From positions 124,001 through 188,000 of the forward strand of contig NZ_BMFC01000008.1 in NCBI RefSeq assembly GCF_014637725.1: 64,000 bases of DNA. The letters are read 5' to 3'. This DNA comes from Marivita lacus. GTDB lineage: Bacteria; Pseudomonadota; Alphaproteobacteria; Rhodobacterales; Rhodobacteraceae. This document shows, in pieces, positions 44,423 through 52,748 of this stretch (within the stretch, counting starts at the first letter, position 1; each line of letters starts with the position of its first letter). The notes beneath the pieces are model-generated. The model ran no database searches. It was not told where the DNA came from and saw nothing but the letters and a program-made list of their open reading frames with translations. The position numbers and the translations under genes are program-made.

Positions 44423-44506
44423 TCTCAACCCGTTCCCCTTGCCTTTTTCGGTGTGTCTGTTCAGAGGCTCGGCGGTATTGTCCCGCCGGAAGCCTTGCTG
44501 CACGAC

Positions 44507-45493
44507 TTAAAGACCATTGATTCCGTCAAGCACACCATCCGGCCAAGACTCGGAGAAACGCGAGCTCTGGAAGACCTGCAGCACATGGGTGCGGAAAGCT
44601 TCCTTGTCGGGCTCGTAGACCTCAAGGCCTTCGCTTTTGAAGAAATCGACCAACTCGGCTTCCTGGCTGATCGTGTCGGCATCCATCGCATCCTGAAACG
44701 AAATCGCGCAGTCCTGCACCCTGGCCTGCTGTGCCTCGTCCAGGCTGTCCCACTTGGACCCGGACATTGAGAACACGTTTGAGGCGATCAGGTGACCTGT
44801 CAGGATGATCTGGTCCGTCACTTCATGAAATTTCATCTGCTTGTTTGCGGTAAGCGGATTGTCCTGGCCGTCGATGGCGCCTGTCTGCAGCGCGGTATAG
44901 ACTTCGGTGAAAGCCAGCGGCGTCGGGTTTGCACCAAGAGCCTCGCCAACGAATTGCCAGCCTTCGCCGCCGGGCATGCGCAGCTTGACACCGTTGAGAT
45001 CGGCGGGCCTCATGACTTTGCGTTCGCCGCGAATGTTGACATGGCGTGTGCCGATATAGGGCCAGGCAAGCACCTTGATTCCGGTGGCCTCCTCCATCGT
45101 GTCGATCAAGCCGTCAAGCACGTCGCTGTTGAACGTCGCGCGCATGTGCTCGTAGTCACGCCACAGGTAGGCCGTGCCGAGGATCGACGTCGCGGGCACC
45201 TGGTTGTAGAAATCAAAGATCGCCAGGTTGGCCATGTCCAGGTTAGCCCGTTGCATTGCTGTGAGCTCGGTCCCCTGCTTGAACAGGGTCGCACCAAAAT
45301 AAGGTGTGAACTGAAATCCCTCACCCAGACAGTCGCCGAAGTGTTCTCTCAGCAAGGTGGAGCGGCGGTCACCTTCCTGCACGGTATCCGAATAGATGAT
45401 CTCGACCGTGTCGGCAGAGACGGCACTGGCGCTCATTCCGGCAACCAGGGCGAGAACCAGCGCGCTTGCGGTTCCTTTGGTTGAAATGGTCAT
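44507..45493 (-). CDS. dctP: TRAP transporter substrate-binding protein DctP (first copy)
   Basis: A 328-residue binding protein with a signal peptide of ~25 residues (ending SAVSAD) and the DctP blocks MRPADLNGVKLRMPGGEGWQ, TEVYTALQTGAIDGQDNP and MKFHEVTDQIILTGH. GGGAGGAAAT precedes the ATG at 45493. It lies directly before dctQ-dctM, and between an AroE-like dehydrogenase and a QuiC dehydratase, so quinate, shikimate or a related hydroaromatic acid is the likely ligand. Confidence 0.9.
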   Translation of the reverse strand: MTISTKGTASALVLALVAGMSASAVSADTVEIIYSDTVQEGDRRSTLLREHFGDCLGEGFQFTPYFGATLFKQGTELTAMQRANLDMANLAIFDFYNQVPATSILGTAYLWRDYEHMRATFNSDVLDGLIDTMEEATGIKVLAWPYIGTRHVNIRGERKVMRPADLNGVKLRMPGGEGWQFVGEALGANPTPLAFTEVYTALQTGAIDGQDNPLTANKQMKFHEVTDQIILTGHLIASNVFSMSGSKWDSLDEAQQARVQDCAISFQDAMDADTISQEAELVDFFKSEGLEVYEPDKEAFRTHVLQVFQSSRFSESWPDGVLDGINGL

Positions 45494-45537
45494 GATTTCC
45501 TCCCTATGACGCATTGAACGAGGATGGCGAACCGTCC

Positions 45538-46416
45538 TCAAGTGAAGGAGTCGAATGCTTCGCGCATCCGATCCACGTCTGGTTCACAGCCCGTGAAAAG
45601 CTCGAAGGCCCGAACAGCCTGATAAAGCGCCATCCCCGACCCAGGCAGCACCGCGCAACCCTTGGCACGCGCGGTGGACAACAGATCCGTCTCCAATGGG
45701 AAATAGACGATGTCAGCAACCCAGTGATCGGGGCGGATCGCCTCTTCTGGCAGCGGCATTCCCGGTAGCTTATCCATCCCCACGGGGCTCGCGTTGACAA
45801 TGCCCTGAGCCTGATCGGCAGCCTCGTATACGTCGGTGGCGACCTCAGCCCGGTGTGGACCGTAATGTTCAGTCAACAGCGCCACGAGCTCGATTGCGAC
45901 CTGATCATTCACATCACGTATCGCCAAGCGTGCGACACCCGCATCCAGCAACGCATGTGCGACAGCACCACCTGCCCCGCCGGCGCCCAACAAGAGCACG
46001 CGGTCGCGCGGAGCACCGGGCAGCCCTTGGCGCAGGCTCTCGCTGAACCCCCAGTGATCAGTGTTATGCCCCGAACGGCGCCCGTCGCGGAAAACGACTG
46101 TATTCACAGCGCCCACATTGCGCGCCGCTTGCGAGAGTTCGTCCATGAGCGGCAGCACCGCACGCTTGTAAGGATAGGTAACGTTCAGACCATCGAAACC
46201 CTCGGCCTCCAGCAACGCCAGAATCTCGGCGGGGTCCTCGGGAAGGCTGCGCACTTGGGAATCGACCAGATAATAGTCGTAAGAAACCCCTGCCGACGTG
46301 GCTGCCGCCATATGCATGCGCGGCGTCCGCGTCCCGGCGATGCCACTTCCAAGAAGTCCGATCTTCAAGGCGCGGGCCGGGCTTTCGCCTGCCTGCGCCG
46401 CGATTGTGCTGTTCAC
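45538..46416 (-). CDS. aroE: Quinate/shikimate dehydrogenase (AroE-like)
   Basis: A 292-residue member of the shikimate dehydrogenase family. Substrate-binding motif GIAGTRTPRMHM replaces the HSxSPxMHN of biosynthetic AroE, a pattern closer to catabolic QsuD-type enzymes. NVTYPYK supplies the catalytic Lys and GHNTDHWGF the Asp. The cofactor site is LLLGAGGAGGAVAHALL, then NASPVGM and VADIVYFPLET. With QuiC and TRAP genes in the same operon a catabolic quinate/shikimate role is more likely than biosynthesis. It is the first gene of the operon. Confidence 0.87.
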   Translation of the reverse strand: MNSTIAAQAGESPARALKIGLLGSGIAGTRTPRMHMAAATSAGVSYDYYLVDSQVRSLPEDPAEILALLEAEGFDGLNVTYPYKRAVLPLMDELSQAARNVGAVNTVVFRDGRRSGHNTDHWGFSESLRQGLPGAPRDRVLLLGAGGAGGAVAHALLDAGVARLAIRDVNDQVAIELVALLTEHYGPHRAEVATDVYEAADQAQGIVNASPVGMDKLPGMPLPEEAIRPDHWVADIVYFPLETDLLSTARAKGCAVLPGSGMALYQAVRAFELFTGCEPDVDRMREAFDSFT

Positions 46417-46453
46417 TGCGGTTCTCCTCCCAGACGCCGCATCCCTTGACGAG

Positions 46454-46482
46454 ACAATGGACTAGGTGGTTAATTCAGTCAA
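46454..46482 (-). promoter_or_regulatory. Candidate promoter of the quinate/shikimate operon
   Basis: Minus-strand TTGACT (46482-46477), a 17-nt spacer and CATTGT (46459-46454), 37 nt before the ATG at 46416. It lies in the divergent spacer next to the TetR-type regulator gene, whose operator is probably here too; I could not define a clear palindrome. Confidence 0.4.
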
Positions 46483-46598
46483 CACTATGTTCGCTACGGT
46501 TAAAAAAGATCCCGCAGCACATGAGGATTGCCTTGGTTTCCTGCAGGTAGGCCAATAGGTTACAAGCGGGTAGAACCGGGCGAGAGGGGGCGCAAGAC

Positions 46599-48251
46599 AT
46601 GGGAGAGACGGGCGAGAGCGGGGAACAGCAACGCGGGGGGTGGAAGCAGAACCCGGACGCGGTGCGTGACAACATCCTTCATGCGGCCCGAGAAGTCTTC
46701 GCCCGTCACGGCCTCTCGGGCGCTCGCATCGACGAAATCGCCCGGCGCACCCGCACGTCAAAACGGATGATCTATTACTACTTTTCCGACAAGGAGACAC
46801 TCTATCAAGCCGTCCTGGAAGATGCCTACACGCGCATGCGCCGTGAAGAAGACGCGCTGGATTTGGGCAAGCTTCATCCTGTCGCGGCCCTTCGTGAATT
46901 GGCCGAATTCACATTCGAACACCACCGCCACGACACCGACTTCGTGCGTTTGGTGATGATCGAGAACATCCATGAGGGAGAGCATATGTCCCGGATCAAG
47001 TCGATCTCGGGGCAAAACAGTTCGGCCATCGCGTTGCTGGAAGACATCTACCAGCGCGGGGTCGAAATGGGGCTGTTCCGTCGCGGACTCTCGGCGCTTG
47101 AATTGCATTGGCATATTTCGGCGGCCTCGGTCTTCAACGTCTCCAACCGCGCGACGTTCTCGCACATTTTCGGAGACGACATTTTCACGGAACGCGGCCA
47201 GCAAAAGCTACGCCGACAGGTTGGCGACATGATCCTGGGTATCGCAATGAAACCGGGCCTGTCCGCCGAAACCGACATGCCCCGCGCAAGAGAGGAAGCA
47301 CGCATGATCAATCCAGATATTTTCCGGTTCCTGGAGGTGTGGGACGCAAAATGGGCCACTCTGACACCCGAGGCCACAGCCGCCGATCGCCGAGTGCATT
47401 TCGAAAGCATCGCGCGTGACATGCGCCTGCCCACCCCACCGGATGTCGAAACAGATGAGGAACATTGGATCGATAGTGACGGCGGTCCCGTGCGCGTGCG
47501 CATCTTCCGCCATGCCTCGGGCGGCAGCCAGCCCGCGCTGATCTACATGCACGGCGGCGCATGGATGCAAGGCAGCCCCGAGACGCATTGGGACATCACC
47601 GCACGGATCGCTGCCTGGAACAAGCAGACGGTGATTTCAGTCGACTATGCGCTGGCTCCGGAACACCCGTTCCCAGCAGGCTACTTGCAAGTCCTTGCAG
47701 TAGCCCGCTGGGCCCATGAAAAGGCCGCCGAACTGGGCATTGATCGCACCCGCATCGCGATCGGCGGTGACAGTGCCGGCGGCAATCTGGCCGCCGCCGT
47801 CGCGCTGACAGCCCGCGATGAAGGGATTCCCATGGCCGGGCAGCTCCTGATTTACCCGGCTTGCGACTTTGACCGGTCACGTCCCTCCTACACCGAAAAC
47901 GCCGAGGGCCCGCTGCTGAAGGTTGCCGGGATGGCGGCAACAAACGCGCTCTATTGTGCCGATGTCGCGCAACTCAACACCGATCCCCGCATCGCGCCCT
48001 TGGCCGCGCAAACCCATGCAGGCCTGCCGCCTGCCTATGTGGCCGTGGCCCAGAATGACCCGCTACGCGATTCTGGCAATGCCTATGCCGAGGCCATGAA
48101 AAACGCCGGTGTCCCAGTCACGATCGAGCCGGGCGAGGGCCTCATCCACGGATATCTGCGCGCGATGGAGTACTGTCCAGAGGCGGAAATCCGGTTAAAG
48201 GAAATGGCAGCGTGGCTCGACAAAACTGTGAATCAAAATCAGAGATCATGA
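46599..48251 (+). CDS. TetR regulator fused to an HSL-family esterase
   Basis: A 550-residue single chain. Residues ~17-65 are a TetR helix-turn-helix (ILHAAREVFARHGLSGARID, RTSKRMIYYYFSDKETLY) and ~70-225 a TetR ligand domain. From residue 236 the chain is an alpha/beta hydrolase of the hormone-sensitive-lipase family: oxyanion motif YMHGGAW, nucleophile elbow GGDSAGG, and Asp and His in QNDPLRD and GLIHGY. Met236 (ATG at 47304) follows GAGAGGAAG, so the esterase may also be made alone by internal initiation. It is divergent from the quinate/shikimate operon and probably regulates it; the esterase could cleave a quinate or shikimate ester. Confidence 0.85.
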   Translation: MGETGESGEQQRGGWKQNPDAVRDNILHAAREVFARHGLSGARIDEIARRTRTSKRMIYYYFSDKETLYQAVLEDAYTRMRREEDALDLGKLHPVAALRELAEFTFEHHRHDTDFVRLVMIENIHEGEHMSRIKSISGQNSSAIALLEDIYQRGVEMGLFRRGLSALELHWHISAASVFNVSNRATFSHIFGDDIFTERGQQKLRRQVGDMILGIAMKPGLSAETDMPRAREEARMINPDIFRFLEVWDAKWATLTPEATAADRRVHFESIARDMRLPTPPDVETDEEHWIDSDGGPVRVRIFRHASGGSQPALIYMHGGAWMQGSPETHWDITARIAAWNKQTVISVDYALAPEHPFPAGYLQVLAVARWAHEKAAELGIDRTRIAIGGDSAGGNLAAAVALTARDEGIPMAGQLLIYPACDFDRSRPSYTENAEGPLLKVAGMAATNALYCADVAQLNTDPRIAPLAAQTHAGLPPAYVAVAQNDPLRDSGNAYAEAMKNAGVPVTIEPGEGLIHGYLRAMEYCPEAEIRLKEMAAWLDKTVNQNQRS

Positions 48252-48847
48252 GAGATCCATTTTGCGCTTTGAGCGCGCGATGATCTCTTTGTCCCGTCAG
48301 ACAACGGCGAAGATACCTTGAACCATCAATCAAGCCGGATCGCGCTCGATCCATGGCAATAGGCGGGACATATCGTCGAAGGCGGCGATATTGGCTTTCG
48401 AGCGCGTATCCTTCAACGCCGTTTGGTGTGAAATACTGTGTCGGACGCTTGTCACGGGAAGATTTTGCAATGGCATAAAGGTGTCTGCGCGATGCGTCGC
48501 GAATGCGCGGTCACACTGCCCTATCTTTGAGCGTGTTCGGCGAAAAAGCAGACGAATGCTGTCGAGCAGAAAGACCTAACGGCAGCCTGAGCGCAGTTTT
48601 TATTTTCAAGCGTACCCGAGCCACTAAGGCTGAATTGGGTAAAGCAAATTTTAACCGTGAATTTCCAACGGAACGTCCATTGTCTATCAAATGAACACTC
48701 GTCATCCAAGGAGCGATCCTGAAATATGCAGGGTCGGATTTTAAAGGAGTCTGTCTAATCTTGTGCCGCCGCTGGATCAAGGCGCAGATGACCGACGCCT
48801 GGGTATCGGAGGAAACCATCTATACTATAACAGTCGAGAACATTCTT
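48252..48847. other. Gene-free stretch after the TetR-esterase gene
   Basis: No supported gene in ~600 nt. Just after the stop, AGAGATC and GATCTCT could pair around an inner GCGC stem (48247-48293) and may act as a weak terminator. Short frames on both strands have no recognised motif. The right part adjoins an IS5-type end. Confidence 0.35.
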
Positions 48848-48872
48848 CAGGGCATCTCTAAAAATTGCCCTG
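48848..48872. repeat. Probable IS5-type terminal inverted repeat
   Basis: CAGGGCATCTCTAAAAATTG followed by CCCTG, itself a small palindrome (CAGGGCA / TGCCCTG), 49 nt before the start of the IS5-type transposase remnant. The matching right end was not found. Confidence 0.4.
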
Positions 48873-48921
48873 ACCACCCCGCTGGGACAGAAAGCGGAGG
48901 AGAGACGGCTGGGGTATAACG

Positions 48922-49192
48922 ATGGCGCAGATGGGGTTCTGTGATCTTTCCGACTGCTACGCAAGCCTTGGTGCCAAGCGCAACCCTCTGGTCGAGATCG
49001 ACGCGGTGGTCCCGTGGGAGGAATTCCGCCCGACACTTGACGAGGTCTGACGCAAGCCCGAGGCGAAGCGCAAGTCGCGTGCCCGGCGCAAGCCGAAGGA
49101 CGCCGTGGTGATGTTCAAGACGATGTTTCTTGGCGCGCTCTACAACCTGTCGGACGACCAGATCGAGTATCAGGTCCGCGATCGGCTGAGTT
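48922..49192 (+). pseudogene. IS5-family transposase, truncated with internal stop
   Basis: The frame opens MAQMGFCDLSDCYASLGAKR and continues VVPWEEFRPTLDEV to an in-frame TGA at 49048-49050. It then resumes KPKDAVVMFKTMFLGALYNL and SDDQIEYQVRDRLS, a highly conserved IS5 N-terminal block. Homology ends at about 49192 and the DDE catalytic domain is absent. An IS5-like terminal repeat lies upstream. Confidence 0.75.
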
Positions 49193-49334
49193 CCAACGAG
49201 ACAAAAGTCGCGCCAAGATCAGTGTGGATCGCGGCCGACGTGATGATTGCAGTACAAGGCTTTTTCATGGCTGTCTGTCTCCTGTACAGGTGGGTGCCTG
49301 AGCAACCCCACTCTGCCAGAGCGCCGGTCGCGAT

Positions 49335-49520
49335 CCACCGCTCATGGAATCTTGAACCGGGACTTCGATGCGGTCAAAAAACGCCATCGAGGTGCCTTGG
49401 AGCAACGGCCTGGCGAAAGGTCAGATCAACCGCCTGAAACCCCTCAAACGCGCTATTTACGGCCGGGCCGGTCCAGAATTGTTGCGCGCGAGAATGCTAC
49501 CATTCCGCCACACAAATTGA
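49335..49520 (+). pseudogene. ISL3-family transposase C-terminal remnant
   Basis: NRDFDAVKK leads into a run of six A (about 49376-49381); removing one A restores the frame to AIEVPWSNGLAKGQINRLKP, then LKRAIYGRAGPELLRARML and a TGA at 49518-49520. This is the conserved C-terminus of ISL3 (IS204/IS1001/IS1165) DDE transposases. The upstream part is lost. Confidence 0.65.
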
Positions 49521-49607
49521 GGCAGAGCCCAATAAAGATCTACGCGACATCCGGCGACTTCACCTATAAATCCTGTGATGAATATTCGCGAGGGAAGGCC
49601 GAACTCC

Positions 49608-50297
49608 ATGATCTCGGAAGGCACCAACCGGACGCTTGATCTGGCGATTTCACCAGATGGGAGCGCCGCGCCGGGACAGCTCTACACCATTGAGGCACGC
49701 AGCGGGGTCGCGGTGCGGCTGCAAAAGGTGCAGCTGCTGCGCATCTTCAATCCAAGCGGACATCAAGTCTGCGATTTCTGGGCCTTTGCAGCAGGTGATC
49801 TGACCGAGTACCTGTCCATGGCGCATCTGCACACGTCCCTCGGCTCGATCTTTCCAAAGGTCGGTGACAAGCTGGTCACCACTCGGCGGCGGGCGTTGTT
49901 CACGCTGACGGAAGACACCTCTCCGGGCGTACATGACACGATCATCGCCTCTTGCGATGCGGCGCGGTACCGCGAACTGGGCTGTACGCAATATCACGAC
50001 AATTGCGCCGACAACCTCTGCATGGCGCTCTGCGCCATCGGATTGGAGGCGCCACTGGTCCCGGCGCCCTTCAATATCTGGATGAATGTCCCAGTCGCTG
50101 CCGATGGCAGCACCCGGTTCGCGCCCCCGGTGTCAAAACCCGGCGACCGGGTGGTCCTGCGCGCCGAGGATGACGCCATCGCCGTGATGTCTGCCTGTCC
50201 GCAGGATCTCACGCCGGTGAATGGCGAGAATGCCGCGCCGGATATCCTGCAATTCGACGTGGTAGATCAGGCCGGGAACGCGAGCTCGGGACGGTAG
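49608..50297 (+). CDS. DUF1989 domain protein (urea carboxylase-associated type)
   Basis: A 229-residue protein with the DUF1989 core: QLLRIFNPSGHQVCDFWAF, SMAHLHTSLGSIFPKVGD and the metal-site-like segment SPGVHDTIIASCDAARY, then YHDNCADNLC. Members of this family form carboxyguanidine deiminase subunits next to urea/guanidine carboxylases; here it is a single copy without carboxylase genes. ATG 49608 is preceded by AGGGAAGG; in-frame GTG/ATG at 49575-49578 are alternatives. Its 3' end overlaps the convergent phosphoribosyltransferase gene by 31 nt. Confidence 0.85.
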   Translation: MISEGTNRTLDLAISPDGSAAPGQLYTIEARSGVAVRLQKVQLLRIFNPSGHQVCDFWAFAAGDLTEYLSMAHLHTSLGSIFPKVGDKLVTTRRRALFTLTEDTSPGVHDTIIASCDAARYRELGCTQYHDNCADNLCMALCAIGLEAPLVPAPFNIWMNVPVAADGSTRFAPPVSKPGDRVVLRAEDDAIAVMSACPQDLTPVNGENAAPDILQFDVVDQAGNASSGR

Positions 50298-50890
50298 GCC
50301 TCAAAGCTCGAGAGAGTTTGCGCGTTGCATTCGGTTTGCCAACGGGAGCCAGGTAGGACGGCCGAGATGCAGGGATAGGTCGCGCGGTAGTGATCGGTGC
50401 GCTCATTTTCCTCGATCGCAACCGCCACAAGGCCGGCAACCACACCCTTCTGCCGTTCAACGAGGTGGATTGCACCATCCATGGTCCCGCCGGTTTCCAC
50501 CCATTGATCGACCAGCAAGACGCGGGTGCCCGCCGCAAAGGCGGGAAGGCGCATTTCCATGTCCTGTGTGCGGCCCGAATAATTGCCGAAGGAGACCCTG
50601 TCGGTGTCCACGCACAGCTTGCCAGCCTTGCGGATCGGCAGGAAACCAACGTCGGAGCGGGCCGCGAGCGCCGCAGCAAGCACGAAGCCCATCGCGTCAA
50701 GCCCGGCGACAACGTCGTATTCGACCTTCTCGAGGTCCGCCATCAGGTCATCGAGAAGATGCGTGAATGCCTTTTGGTTGATGTAAATCGAGGTCGGATC
50801 GAGCCATGCGAATTTGTCGCCCTTTGTGTTGGGTGCCATGATGTTCAGATACCAACGGTCGTCGCGGGGGCCTTTGTCGTGCTCGGTCAT
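50267..50890 (-). CDS. Phosphoribosyltransferase family protein
   Basis: A 207-residue type I phosphoribosyltransferase-like protein. The PRPP-binding loop appears as VLLVDQWVETGGTMDGAIHL and the hood region as VVAGLDAMGFVLAAALA, near adenine phosphoribosyltransferases in layout. Substrate is unknown. It overlaps the BtpA-like gene by 4 nt (ATGA), so the two are translationally coupled. Together they suggest handling of a nucleobase or its ribosyl product within the nitrogen-compound cluster. Confidence 0.8.
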   Translation of the reverse strand: MTEHDKGPRDDRWYLNIMAPNTKGDKFAWLDPTSIYINQKAFTHLLDDLMADLEKVEYDVVAGLDAMGFVLAAALAARSDVGFLPIRKAGKLCVDTDRVSFGNYSGRTQDMEMRLPAFAAGTRVLLVDQWVETGGTMDGAIHLVERQKGVVAGLVAVAIEENERTDHYRATYPCISAVLPGSRWQTECNAQTLSSFEAYRPELAFPA

Positions 50891-51633
50891 GTCAACGGTT
50901 CCTGTCCTAGGGTTCGGGTGACGCGCATCAGCGCGGCGAGCCGTTCCGGGTCGATGTCGTAGAAATTGCCTGGAATGTTGATGCCGGTTGCGACCATGAA
51001 ACAGTCCACATCCGCATAGCTCGCCGCATTTTCAGGTGTGATGCCGGAGGCCAGCGCGAGGGGTTTGTCCCCGATGGCCGCGCGGAAGGTTTCGATCTTG
51101 CCCAGGTCGGCCTCTTGTCCGGTGGCCACGCCGGAGGTCGTGACAACATCCATGAAGGCACAGGCCTCGCGGGCGGCGGCGCCATGGTGCTCTGGGGCGA
51201 TCTCGCGTTGCTTCTTGAAGCAGGTGCCGCCAAAATAGAGCCCCCGCCAGCCGTTCTGCTCGTAGACCTGCGCGATCTCGCGCGCCTCTGCGTTTTGCCC
51301 ATGCTCGTCGATGCATGCGTCATCAGCCCAATAGGCATCGACGGTCACGCCGTCTTCGGCCAGGGCGCCGAGCATCGGAAAGGCATTCTTCCCGGTCACC
51401 GCGAGAAAATTCACGCCGAGCCACAGGGATGGGTAGGCGGCGCGCACATTGCGGATGATCGGAAGAAAGCGCTCGGGCTCGAAATCGTGGTTGATCAGAA
51501 AACAGCCCGGCGCGCCCGCCGCGATCACGTGGCGCAGGTTTCGCAAGGTCCGGGGTGTGTCGAGCACATGCAGGACAGGCAGGACCACAGGTCCTGGCGC
51601 TTTGAAATATTTGTGAAAGTCAGATCGGTTCAT
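50887..51633 (-). CDS. BtpA/SgcQ-like TIM-barrel protein
   Basis: A 248-residue TIM-barrel protein resembling BtpA/SgcQ: PVVLPVLHVLDTPRTLRNLR, APGCFLINHDFEP, LWLGVNFLAVTG, FMDVVTTSGVATGQ and a phosphate-binding-like ALASGITPENAASY. Proteins of this family were linked to photosystem I stability in cyanobacteria and to sugar operons in enterics, without a fixed reaction. It is the first gene of a two-gene operon with the phosphoribosyltransferase and is divergent from the LysR gene. Confidence 0.75.
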   Translation of the reverse strand: MNRSDFHKYFKAPGPVVLPVLHVLDTPRTLRNLRHVIAAGAPGCFLINHDFEPERFLPIIRNVRAAYPSLWLGVNFLAVTGKNAFPMLGALAEDGVTVDAYWADDACIDEHGQNAEAREIAQVYEQNGWRGLYFGGTCFKKQREIAPEHHGAAAREACAFMDVVTTSGVATGQEADLGKIETFRAAIGDKPLALASGITPENAASYADVDCFMVATGINIPGNFYDIDPERLAALMRVTRTLGQEPLT

Positions 51634-51712
51634 GGGAACATGATTAATCTTGGATCGCGGATTGATGAAATTTATAGTTGCAATTGTTCAATAAGGATTT
51701 GAAATCTCAATC
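51634..51712. promoter_or_regulatory. Divergent control region between btpA-like and LysR genes
   Basis: A 79-nt AT-rich spacer, unlike its GC-rich surroundings, between two divergent starts. Such spacers commonly hold the LysR operator and both promoters. Minus-strand TTGAAC and TATAAA occur but not at standard spacing, so no promoter is assigned. Confidence 0.45.
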
Positions 51713-52603
51713 ATGCGCATTGTCAACTTGCCCACCGACCTTTTGCGGACCTTCATCACCGTGATCGAGGTTCGAAGTCACACCAAGGCTGCCGAGTTGC
51801 TCAACCGGTCGCAGCCCGCCGTCAGCCTTCAGATCAAGCGACTGGAAGACATGGTTGGATACAAGCTTATCCGGCAGAAGGGGCGCATAATGCATGTCAG
51901 CGAGAAAGGCGAGGCGCTTGCGATGCATGCACGGCAAATCCTGCGTCTGAACGACCTCGCGATCGGACTCTTCGAGCGAAAGCACGCGGACAGCCTTCTG
52001 CGGATCGGCCTGCCACTGGATTACGGCGTCCGGCATTTGCAACGGGCGGTCACAGGGGTGATTCATGCGCATCCGGCGTTGCGCCTTACGGTTCGCTGCG
52101 ACCTATCTCGGAGCTTGCAGGAAGCACTCTTGCGCGACGAACTCGACATGATCGTCGCGCTCTATCAAGGGGGCGATCCGCAGTTTCTCGTGCAGAGTTG
52201 GGAAGAGCAGCCGGTTTGGGTTGGCGCGGATGCGCTACAGCTGGACGCGTTCGACGCGTTGCCGCTTGTCGCTCACCCGACGGGATGCGTTTACCGGCAA
52301 CGCATGACGGACGCGCTGAGCTCTGTGGAGCGCAACTGGAATGTCGTTTTCTCTAGCCCTGACATCGATGCGGTACAGCAAGCCGTGCGCGATGGTCTTG
52401 GCTTCACCAGCCTGACCTCACCCACCACGCTGGAGGGAATGCGGCGCGTTTCGCCCAGCGAAGGTCTGCCAGCGCTGGAGCCGATCCGTATCGGTCTGTT
52501 CTACCGGCAGACCCGGTTTGGCAGTTGGGGCAACCTGGTCGCGGAGACGCTGACCGAAGCAATCGAAACGACCCTGCAAATCGACGCAAAACTGCGTGCC
52601 TGA
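51713..52603 (+). CDS. LysR family transcriptional regulator
   Basis: A 296-residue LysR-type regulator. The N-terminal winged helix has LPTDLLRTFITVIEVRSHTK and AAELLNRSQPAVSLQIKRLE; the rest is a periplasmic-binding-like effector domain. It is divergent from the BtpA-phosphoribosyltransferase pair and 145 nt upstream of the ABC transporter operon in the same direction, so it probably controls both in response to the imported compound. The 145-nt spacer has an AT-rich segment (52610-52640) that may carry the operator and promoter for the transporter. Confidence 0.9.
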   Translation: MRIVNLPTDLLRTFITVIEVRSHTKAAELLNRSQPAVSLQIKRLEDMVGYKLIRQKGRIMHVSEKGEALAMHARQILRLNDLAIGLFERKHADSLLRIGLPLDYGVRHLQRAVTGVIHAHPALRLTVRCDLSRSLQEALLRDELDMIVALYQGGDPQFLVQSWEEQPVWVGADALQLDAFDALPLVAHPTGCVYRQRMTDALSSVERNWNVVFSSPDIDAVQQAVRDGLGFTSLTSPTTLEGMRRVSPSEGLPALEPIRIGLFYRQTRFGSWGNLVAETLTEAIETTLQIDAKLRA

Positions 52604-52748
52604 GATAACAAACGTTAATGCATTTATATGCGCGATAAATTTCCTCCCCTCCCTGATTCTTACTAACCTTCTCTCGACTGCACTTGGAGGCTTTGAACGA
52701 CCTCTTTCCAAGGCATGACGAACAACAAACAGCAGTGGAGTATGGAAG

